Below are positions 1 through 5,872 of a stretch of 5,872 nucleotides of DNA, one piece after another. The notes under the pieces are model-generated. The model was given only the letters and a program-made list of their open reading frames with translations. It had not been told where the DNA came from and ran no database searches. This DNA is from Dehalococcoidia bacterium (GTDB taxonomy: Bacteria; Chloroflexota; Dehalococcoidia; SZUA-161). Every line of letters starts with the position of its first letter. Position 1 is the first letter of the stretch. The stretch lies in NCBI GenBank assembly GCA_020344295.1, contig CP070819.1:1729864-1735735 (forward strand), given 5' to 3'. A program made the position numbers and the translations under genes.

Positions 1-855
1 ACCCAGGTAGCCACTGGCCTATTCGGGGTTAGAGAGGAAACAATCCAGCGGGCCCGTATTATTGAGTTCAAGTACGCTCAGGGCGCGAAACCTGGGCTGG
101 GGGGACACCTGCTGGGGGACAAGGTAACTCCAGCCGTGGCTAAAATACGGGAATCGGTGGTGGGCAATGCCCTGTTCTCGCCCTTTCCCTTCCATTCGGT
201 CTATTCCGTCGAGGACCATAAAAAACATGTGGACTGGATCAAGGCCATCAGCCCGAAGGCCCTCGTCTCGGTCAAGGTCTCCAGTCCCACAGATGTCGAC
301 ATGGTGGCTGTGGGCAGCTACTACGCGGGTGCTCATATCATTCACATAGACGGCAGCTACGGCGGCACCGGCGCCGCACCCGACATCGCCAAGAAGAATA
401 TCGCCATGCCTATCGAATACGCTATACCCAAGGTGCACGAGTTCCTGCTCCAGGAAGGTATACGTAACGAGATGACACTTATCGCTTCCGGCGGTATACG
501 AACAGCCTGGGACATCGCCAAAGTTATCGCACTCGGCGCCGACGGAGTCGTCATCGCCACCTCCGAGATGGTTGCGCTTGAATGCATCCGCTGCGGCAAG
601 TGCGAGAGCGGGCGGGGCTGCCCGCGGGGCATCGCTACTACCGACCGTGAGCTGGCAAACGCTTACGGGCTGGGGTGGGCCACACAGCGATTGGTCAATC
701 TGTTCCACTCATATGCCATCCAACTCCAGGAGATACTATGGCGCTTCGGGATGCGAAGTATACAGGAGATGGTCGGCCGGTCGGACCTGCTGAGCCACCA
801 GGACTATGTTACGAAGCCCGCATCAGCATCAGGGGAACTAGCTGCGGCACACTGA
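1..855 (+). CDS. gltB: Glutamate synthase, FMN/iron-sulfur synthase domain protein (GltB2-type), 5'-truncated
   Basis: This is the C-terminal 284 residues of the FMN-binding synthase component of a split glutamate synthase; the reading frame is open from base 1, so the true start lies upstream. In the family this TIM-barrel domain reduces 2-iminoglutarate, formed from 2-oxoglutarate and glutamine-derived ammonia, to glutamate in the cytoplasm. Visible signatures are KPGLGGHLLGDKV (about residues 35-47), the HIDGSYGGTGAAP loop (about 115-127), SGGIRTAWDIAKVIALGADG (about 162-181, the phosphate-binding end of the barrel), and a cysteine cluster C-x2-C-x2-C-x5-C-P (Cys195, 198, 201, 207) at the place of the family's 3Fe-4S site. 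The annotated family usually has an N-terminal part that is missing here. It ends in TGA 13 bases before the amidotransferase gene, so the two are probably translated from one mRNA. A related assignment, the FMN subunit (MgsC/GlxD type) of N-methylglutamate synthase, cannot be excluded from this fragment. An in-frame GTG at 136 is inside the conserved domain and is not the start. Confidence 0.9.
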   Translation, partial: TQVATGLFGVREETIQRARIIEFKYAQGAKPGLGGHLLGDKVTPAVAKIRESVVGNALFSPFPFHSVYSVEDHKKHVDWIKAISPKALVSVKVSSPTDVDMVAVGSYYAGAHIIHIDGSYGGTGAAPDIAKKNIAMPIEYAIPKVHEFLLQEGIRNEMTLIASGGIRTAWDIAKVIALGADGVVIATSEMVALECIRCGKCESGRGCPRGIATTDRELANAYGLGWATQRLVNLFHSYAIQLQEILWRFGMRSIQEMVGRSDLLSHQDYVTKPASASGELAAAH

Positions 856-858
856 TAA

Positions 859-864
859 AGAGGA
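859..864 (+). promoter_or_regulatory. Ribosome binding site of the amidotransferase-GXGXG gene
   Basis: AGAGGA lies four bases before the ATG at 869, between the stop of the FMN-domain gene and the next start. It is the only purine-rich Shine-Dalgarno-like match in the 13-base gap and supports the ATG at 869 over the internal ATG at 950, although the spacing is slightly short. Confidence 0.55.
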
Positions 865-868
865 CGCG

Positions 869-3505
869 ATGAACATAAGAGACATGGAAACACTAGGAGT
901 CAGTCCGGTCAGACGAATCCTCGATTCGAGGAAAGTACTTGTCGCAGGGATGCCCACCCTGCCCCGTAGGAAGTCTACCGAGGAGGGCGGCTGCGGTGTG
1001 GTCGGATTTGCGGCAAGCGTCCCTGTCCGAGGCCGTCATATCTTCGAGCCATCAATACAGATGCACAACCGGGGAAATGGCAAGGGTGGAGGCATAGCCT
1101 GTGCCTGCCTGAACCACGAACAGCTCGGTGTGGACGAGTCCACTCTACGAGACGACTACATCCTGCAGATAGCACTCCTCGATCCTAATGCCGCTGCCGA
1201 GGTTGAGGAGAACTTCGTCATACCTCATTTCGCGATTGACGATAAGACCAAAGTCGAGCCCGCTGCAGACTGGCAGAAGCTGGGGCTGGTCATCCAGCCG
1301 CCGGACGTCGTTCGTTACTTCATCCGCGCCAAGAAGGAAGTGCTACATCAATTCGCCGAGGAAAACGCCCTTTCGGACTTGCCCGAACGGGATATAGAGG
1401 ATGAATTTGTATATCGGAACAGCATCCGGCTCAATCAACAGTATTATGCATCACTGGGCGACAAGCGGGCATTCGTGATGTCCCATGCCAGAAACCTCAT
1501 GATTTTCAAGATCGTGGGCTATGCTGAGCACGTAGTCCGGTACTATGGCCTCGAAGATCTCCAAGCGCAGGTCTGGATTGCGCACCAGCGCTATCCCACC
1601 AAGGGACGCGTATGGCACCCTGCAGGGTCGCACCCATTCATCGGTATGAATGAGGCCCTGGTCCACAACGGCGACTTCGCCAACTACTACAGCGTATCCG
1701 AATACCTGCGGCAGCATAACATTGTGCCGCAGTTCCTGACCGACACAGAGGTATCAGTCCTGCTGTTCGACCTCTGGAGCAGGATCTATAAATACCCCCT
1801 CGAATATGTAATCGAAGCGCTGGCTCCCACAACTGAGCTCGACTTCGACCGGCTCTCAGTGGAGAAACAGCGGATATACCGGCTGATCCATGCCCTGCAT
1901 ATTCACGGCTCGCCAGACGGCCCCTGGTTCTTCATCATCGCCCACAGCAAACCGGACGAAAATACTTACCGGCTGCTGGGGATCACAGATACTGCGATGC
2001 TCAGACCACAGGTTTTCGCCATCCAGGAGGGTGATGTCAGTATCGGCCTGATCGCATCGGAGAAGCAGGCCATCGATGCCACTCTCTACTCCCTCTCGCA
2101 GGAAGACGGGCGGTTCAGGCCGGTGGCCGATCGCTACTGGAACGCGCGAGGCGGCAGCCATACCGATGGCGGGGCATTCTCATTCACGGTCAACAAGAAC
2201 AACGGCACATGCACGGTCTCCTGCGCGGATAAGTTCGGAAGGGCCATAACCGCCCCACCCGGGGACTACAGGATAAGCCTCGACTCTGAGCAACAGGCAC
2301 CAGCCGGTGGCCAGGAACTGGTAAAACAGGTGGATGAAGACATCGGTGCGGGTAAGCCCGAAGAGGCCTTCCATGGAATTATTTCCGGGCTACTATCGTG
2401 GAACCTCGACGGCCTCCGCTGGCTGCTCCGCCAGATAGAAGGTATATGCGTCAGCGGCGATGATGTACGGGAAAATGTAATCACATTGCTCACATTGTTG
2501 AATGACAGGCGTTATGACTGCGGTAATATGCGGCGCAGCGCAGTACTGCAGCTAATCCGCAGCAGTATTAATAGCGTCCTCGACTCCGTGTTGCCCATAT
2601 CCTCCAGGGGATCGAGCCACTTCACCAGGATATACTGGGAATCACGGGATGAGCTAAGAGAGCCTGAGGGCAACGAAAAGATACTGGTGATCAACGGACG
2701 GGATTTCCCGCCGGAGGGCGATGACTGCGACGCGCGTCTGGCTGTCAGGGCCCACGAGATGGGCTGGAGACAGTTTATCGTCTATGGCCTCAAAGGCCAG
2801 CGGTTTCAGGCCTGTGGTTTCGGACCTCAGACAGCAGGAGTGCGTATCGACCTCTACGGCAGCTCCGGCGATTACGTGGCCTCAGGGATCGATGGCATGG
2901 AAGTCCATGTTCACAATAACGGCCAGGACCAACTCGCCCAGATCATGAAGAGCGGCCGCCTGGTGGTATATGGCGACGTCGGCCAGACATTCATGTATGG
3001 TTCAAAGGGGGGAGAGGTCTATGTAATGGGCAATGCCGCCGGCAGACCCCTGATCAACGCCGTCGGCAAGCCCCGCGTGGTCATCAACGGCACCTGCCTC
3101 GACTTCCTCGCCGAGTCCTTCATGGCCGGCGACCCTCACAACGGCGGCGGATTTGTGATCCTCAACGGGATCGAATTCGACGACCAGGGCAGGATTCGAG
3201 AACAGGCCACCCCTTACCCGGGCTCCAACCTGTTCTCCCTGGCATCGGGCGGGGCCATCTTTGTTCGTGATCCCCACAACAGCATTGTGCAGGAACAGCT
3301 AAACGGCGGTGAATTCGCCGCATTCAACGATGAGGACTGGGACCTGATCCTGCCCTACCTGATAAAGAACGAGAAGCTATTCGGCATCTCTATTGAGCGT
3401 GATCTTCTGACTGTAGATGGTGAGCAGCGCCCGCCGAATGAGGTCTATCGGAAGGTGCGGGCGATAGAACTGACCGTGCTCACAGGTATCGAGGTTCCCG
3501 ACTAG
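869..3505 (+). CDS. gltB: Glutamate synthase amidotransferase domain fused to GXGXG domain (GltB1-GltB3 fusion)
   Basis: This 878-residue cytoplasmic protein is read as the glutaminase and structural half of a split glutamate synthase. Residues 42 to about 440 are a class II (Ntn-type) glutamine amidotransferase: CGVVGF with the presumed nucleophile Cys42, MHNRGNGKGGG (65-75), HQRYPTKG (239-246, substrate-binding Arg241), EALVHNGDF (262-270) and TDTE (291-294). Residues about 480-600 are a helical linker I do not recognise. Residues about 600-870 are the GXGXG beta-helix domain, with repeated Gly turns such as VYGLKGQRFQACGFG, VVYGDVGQTFMYGSKGGEVYVMG and NGGEFAAF. In canonical GltB an FMN domain separates these parts; here that domain is the upstream gene. 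Cys42 must become N-terminal to act, so 41 residues would have to be removed if the ATG at 869 is used. The amidotransferase and GXGXG modules also occur as separate subunits in archaeal glutamate synthases and in N-methylglutamate synthase (GlxB/GlxC types), so the exact acceptor substrate is inferred. The regulator gene follows after 22 bases. Confidence 0.88.
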   Translation: MNIRDMETLGVSPVRRILDSRKVLVAGMPTLPRRKSTEEGGCGVVGFAASVPVRGRHIFEPSIQMHNRGNGKGGGIACACLNHEQLGVDESTLRDDYILQIALLDPNAAAEVEENFVIPHFAIDDKTKVEPAADWQKLGLVIQPPDVVRYFIRAKKEVLHQFAEENALSDLPERDIEDEFVYRNSIRLNQQYYASLGDKRAFVMSHARNLMIFKIVGYAEHVVRYYGLEDLQAQVWIAHQRYPTKGRVWHPAGSHPFIGMNEALVHNGDFANYYSVSEYLRQHNIVPQFLTDTEVSVLLFDLWSRIYKYPLEYVIEALAPTTELDFDRLSVEKQRIYRLIHALHIHGSPDGPWFFIIAHSKPDENTYRLLGITDTAMLRPQVFAIQEGDVSIGLIASEKQAIDATLYSLSQEDGRFRPVADRYWNARGGSHTDGGAFSFTVNKNNGTCTVSCADKFGRAITAPPGDYRISLDSEQQAPAGGQELVKQVDEDIGAGKPEEAFHGIISGLLSWNLDGLRWLLRQIEGICVSGDDVRENVITLLTLLNDRRYDCGNMRRSAVLQLIRSSINSVLDSVLPISSRGSSHFTRIYWESRDELREPEGNEKILVINGRDFPPEGDDCDARLAVRAHEMGWRQFIVYGLKGQRFQACGFGPQTAGVRIDLYGSSGDYVASGIDGMEVHVHNNGQDQLAQIMKSGRLVVYGDVGQTFMYGSKGGEVYVMGNAAGRPLINAVGKPRVVINGTCLDFLAESFMAGDPHNGGGFVILNGIEFDDQGRIREQATPYPGSNLFSLASGGAIFVRDPHNSIVQEQLNGGEFAAFNDEDWDLILPYLIKNEKLFGISIERDLLTVDGEQRPPNEVYRKVRAIELTVLTGIEVPD

Positions 3506-3527
3506 GCGGCGGTACGGGAAGTGAGCC

Positions 3528-4202
3528 ATGTTGAAAATAGCGATAATAGCCGATGAGTTCAGGCAGGTGGAAAAACTGAGCTCGCAGCTTGCCGAGAGCG
3601 GCCTTAACTGCTCTGTTGTCTACGGCAGAGAGTCAATACCGGAGAAGATTACAGCGCATGCCCCGGACCTAGTGCTGGTAGCTATCAATGGCTCGCTGGA
3701 TTGTTCAGGAGCGGATTACCTCACCCGTAGGGCTAGCCAACAGACATGTCCTCCGGTCATAGCACTGCTTTCTCTAGATATGATTGACAGTCTCGACTCT
3801 GCCGCCACAATAGATGATTTCGTCCTCAAGCCCTGGGATGCCACCGAAGTAATGCTTCGAGTAAAGCGAACTCTCAGGCGCACCAGCGGCATCGGCAGGG
3901 GGGAGTCGATCTCCTGCGGGGACCTAGTCATCGACCTGGACAACTGCGAGGTGACAGTTGCCGGGAGGGTAGTCACACTTACGTTCAAAGAATATGAGCT
4001 ACTCAGGTTCTTAGCAGGTAATCCGGGAAGGGTCTTCACCCGTGATGCCCTGCTCGACGAGGTATGGGGCCACGACTATTTCGGCGGAGACCGGACAGTC
4101 GACGTCCATATCAGGAGGCTGCGCAGTAAAATCGAGGACTCCACCCACACCTTTATAGACACGGTGCGGAATATAGGCTACAAGTTTAAAAAGGACATGT
4201 AG
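3528..4202 (+). CDS. OmpR/PhoB-family winged-helix response regulator with degenerate receiver domain
   Basis: This 224-residue protein is a DNA-binding transcription regulator. Residues 1 to about 118 have the fold pattern of a receiver: the acidic pair is present (Asp9, Glu10), a Ser sits at the usual Thr/Ser position (Ser82), and the conserved Lys-Pro is kept (DDFVLKPW, Lys101). The third strand reads PDLVLVAING, putting Ala52 where the phosphoacceptor Asp normally is. Residues about 129-221 are a complete OmpR-type winged helix: LTFKEYELLRFL, NPGRVFTRDALLDEVWG, the recognition-helix stretch RTVDVHIRRLRSKIE and the C-terminal hairpin TVRNIGYKF. Length is normal for the family. It starts 22 bases after the glutamate synthase gene on the same strand, with only a weak purine-rich stretch (3516-3525) before the ATG, and is probably in the same operon. 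No histidine kinase is present. I infer that it works without aspartyl phosphorylation and may control the upstream genes; neither point is shown directly. Confidence 0.92.
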   Translation: MLKIAIIADEFRQVEKLSSQLAESGLNCSVVYGRESIPEKITAHAPDLVLVAINGSLDCSGADYLTRRASQQTCPPVIALLSLDMIDSLDSAATIDDFVLKPWDATEVMLRVKRTLRRTSGIGRGESISCGDLVIDLDNCEVTVAGRVVTLTFKEYELLRFLAGNPGRVFTRDALLDEVWGHDYFGGDRTVDVHIRRLRSKIEDSTHTFIDTVRNIGYKFKKDM

Positions 4203-4257
4203 CTGCCTGAGTAAATAAACGGCTTCCAGAATCCCCGTGCACTTCACCGGTATCCGG
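4203..4257. other. Convergent intergenic gap without a clear terminator
   Basis: These 55 bases separate the stop codons of the regulator (+) and the transporter (-). Two convergent units would be expected to end here, but I see only weak pairing: a bulged five-pair stem around CCGTG/CACCGG (about 4235-4251), with no U-tract after it on either strand. Termination may be Rho-dependent or may occur inside the opposing genes. No promoter-like sequence is evident. Confidence 0.4.
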
Positions 4258-5872
4258 CTATTCCTCCACTTGGCGAGCTTCCCCAATGCTCACGTTCGGT
4301 ATCCACTCGAGCCATCGCGGCAGGTACCAGCTTCGGTTGCCCAGCAGTTTTATGGCTGCTGGCACCAGGACGGAGCGGATAACGGTGGCATCCACAAGCA
4401 CCGCCACTGCCAGGCCAAAGCCCATCTGCTGGAACATGACCATGTCACCAATCGCGAACCCGCTGAATACCGCCACCATGATCAGCGCTGCACCGGTTAT
4501 CAGACGCCCGGTAGACCGAAGCCCGAAGGTCACGGCCTCCGCATTGTCACCGGTCTGCCTGAACCTCTCACGAACGCGACTAAGCAGGAACACCTGGTAG
4601 TCCATCGACAGGCCGAAGAGGATAGCGAACAGGAACAGTGGGAGCCAGCTTTCGATAACATCTACCTGCCGGAACCCCATCACACCGGCTCCTACCCCCT
4701 TCTGGAAGACCAGCACCAGCAGGCCGTAGGCAGCGCCGACCGAGAGGAGATTCATCATTATGGATGCCAGCGGGATGACAATAGAGCGGAAGGCGACAGT
4801 TAATAGCACAAAGCTTAGCGAGAGCACGAAGCTGAAGACGATCGGTGTATAAGTGCTGGTGGTCTGATTGAAGTCCAGAATACCAGCCGTCATGCCCGTA
4901 ACCAGGACTGTAGCCGGCGCGTCGGCGAAGGCGTCCGGGATATATTCAGCACGCAATCGGACTACAGCATCCATCGCCTCCTTCTCCAATGGGTCCCCTA
5001 CCACCAGTGACGACAGGATGGAAAGATTTACGTCAGGGTAGATTTCCAGCGTATTGGTGACGAAGGCTGGATCCGATGCGAGGGCTGTCTCGAGACGGGA
5101 GATACCAGTTTGCACCGGCTGTGTGTCCGTTGGGCTATCTATGACTATGATTGCGGGCGCATTCTGACCGAAGCCGAACTCCTCCTGAAGCACCTCGAAG
5201 CCCTGCTTGGCCCTCATGTCGTCAGGCATGCCGCTGATGCCCGACATCCCCATCTCAGCATCGAAGTACGGTATTGCCGCTGCTATGAGCAGGCCAACTG
5301 CGATAATCAGGCTGACTACCGGTCGCCGGGTGACAACGCGTGCTATCGTATCCCAGAACCCTCCGGCAACCATAACCGTCGGCCCGGCCCCACGCCGCTG
5401 AATGAAAGGTATCCGCCAAGCATTGACCTTGTCGCCGAGCAAGCCCAGCAACGCAGGCAACAGGGTCAGCGCCGCCATAACGGCAACCATGACCACCAGA
5501 ATGGCCCCAATTCCCATGGTATAGAAGATGGACAGAGGGAAGATCACCAGACCGCATAATGCGAGCACAACGGTCATCCCGCTGAACAGCACGGCGCGGC
5601 TGGCGGTGGCGCCCGCGGCAGCGATGGCGTCGATCTTCTCGAGGCCGTGCTGACGCTCCTCGCGGTACCGGGAGAGAACGAACAGAGAGTAGTCTATGCC
5701 TACAGCAAGGCCCATCATGGTAACTATGTTGGTCACACCGATCGCCAAGTCCATCGCCTGGCCCACCAGCGCCGTGATGCCTAGTGCTCCTACTACCGCC
5801 GCGGCCCCGAGCGCTACCGGGAGCAGCGCGGCGGCGATGGCCCCGAAGACCAGTGTTAGAATAATCAGGGCT
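4258..5872 (-). CDS. MMPL/RND-family membrane transporter, 5'-truncated
   Basis: The last 537 residues of an inner-membrane MMPL-type exporter are encoded here. The frame stays open to the window end at 5872, and the GTG at 5764-5766 lies inside the conserved membrane region, so the start is outside the window. Family members are proton-driven RND-type pumps, often for lipids or hydrophobic compounds; the substrate here is unknown. In fragment numbering, residues 1 to about 150 hold the end of the first membrane bundle with the motif GIDYSLFVLSRYREER (Asp60-Tyr61); an amphipathic cytoplasmic stretch and a further membrane segment follow (about 185-200). A periplasmic porter-like domain occupies about 205-335, including GISGMPDDMRAKQGFEVLQE. 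The second membrane bundle, about 340-505, has the matching motif FGLSMDYQVFLLSRVRERF (Asp424-Tyr425). The paired Asp-Tyr sites correspond to the proton-relay pairs of MmpL3-like proteins. Compared with a usual length of about 700 or more residues, the first membrane helix and first periplasmic domain are missing only because of the window edge. The gene converges on the regulator. Confidence 0.93.
   Translation of the reverse strand, partial: ALIILTLVFGAIAAALLPVALGAAAVVGALGITALVGQAMDLAIGVTNIVTMMGLAVGIDYSLFVLSRYREERQHGLEKIDAIAAAGATASRAVLFSGMTVVLALCGLVIFPLSIFYTMGIGAILVVMVAVMAALTLLPALLGLLGDKVNAWRIPFIQRRGAGPTVMVAGGFWDTIARVVTRRPVVSLIIAVGLLIAAAIPYFDAEMGMSGISGMPDDMRAKQGFEVLQEEFGFGQNAPAIIVIDSPTDTQPVQTGISRLETALASDPAFVTNTLEIYPDVNLSILSSLVVGDPLEKEAMDAVVRLRAEYIPDAFADAPATVLVTGMTAGILDFNQTTSTYTPIVFSFVLSLSFVLLTVAFRSIVIPLASIMMNLLSVGAAYGLLVLVFQKGVGAGVMGFRQVDVIESWLPLFLFAILFGLSMDYQVFLLSRVRERFRQTGDNAEAVTFGLRSTGRLITGAALIMVAVFSGFAIGDMVMFQQMGFGLAVAVLVDATVIRSVLVPAAIKLLGNRSWYLPRWLEWIPNVSIGEARQVEE

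Noticed and set aside
19..708. Long 229-residue open frame on the minus strand
   Set aside because: It lies opposite the well-supported FMN synthase domain, has a low-complexity composition without a family motif, and is explained by codon bias of the real gene.
1..855. Pseudogene interpretation of the first gene
   Set aside because: The frame is intact with all expected motifs; it is incomplete only because the window begins inside it.
4235..4251. Possible terminator hairpin in the convergent gap
   Set aside because: The stem is only about five pairs with a bulge and has no U-tract on either strand.
4237..4803. 188-residue open frame on the plus strand
   Set aside because: It is antisense to the MMPL transporter and rich in His, Gln and Pro, as expected from reading a hydrophobic gene on its opposite strand; no domain is visible.
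5110..5559. 149-residue open frame on the plus strand
   Set aside because: It is antisense to conserved MMPL membrane and porter segments and shows the same skewed His/Arg/Gln composition.
5764..5766. GTG as start of the MMPL gene
   Set aside because: The upstream codons to 5871 remain open and encode a hydrophobic helix typical of the MMPL membrane bundle, so the GTG is an internal valine.

Overview
The window looks like an ordinary bacterial chromosome segment, moderately GC-rich and densely coded, with no RNA gene, CRISPR array, insertion sequence or phage gene that I can recognise. It carries four protein genes, two of them cut by the window edges. The source is probably a bacterium with an archaeal-style split glutamate synthase and an actinobacterial/Chloroflexota-style MMPL transporter. 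A member of Chloroflexota (for example a Dehalococcoidia-like lineage) is my best guess, but this rests on protein style only and is weak.

Bases 1-3505 (+ strand) encode two pieces of a glutamate-synthase-type enzyme. The first (1-855, 5' end missing) is the FMN and iron-sulfur synthase domain. Thirteen bases later comes an 878-residue protein (869-3505) that joins the class II glutamine amidotransferase domain to the C-terminal GXGXG beta-helix domain. In canonical GltB the FMN domain lies between these two; here it is a separate upstream protein and a helical linker takes its place. Together the two would release ammonia from glutamine, channel it, and use it to aminate 2-oxoglutarate (or a related 2-oxo acid or amine acceptor). 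The electron-donating partner (GltD or ferredoxin) is not in the window.

Bases 3528-4202 (+) encode an OmpR/PhoB-type regulator 22 bases downstream, most likely in the same operon. Its receiver domain has alanine where the phosphorylated aspartate should be, and no histidine kinase is visible. It is therefore a candidate phosphorylation-independent regulator, possibly of nitrogen assimilation, loosely comparable to the orphan OmpR-family regulator GlnR of Actinobacteria.

Bases 4258-5872 (- strand, 5' end missing) encode the larger C-terminal part of an MMPL/RND-type membrane transporter, convergent with the operon and separated from it by 55 bases. It is probably unrelated to nitrogen metabolism.

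The most notable points are the rearranged glutamate synthase architecture, the long N-terminal extension before the catalytic cysteine, the four-cysteine cluster motif, and the pseudo-receiver regulator tied to the operon.
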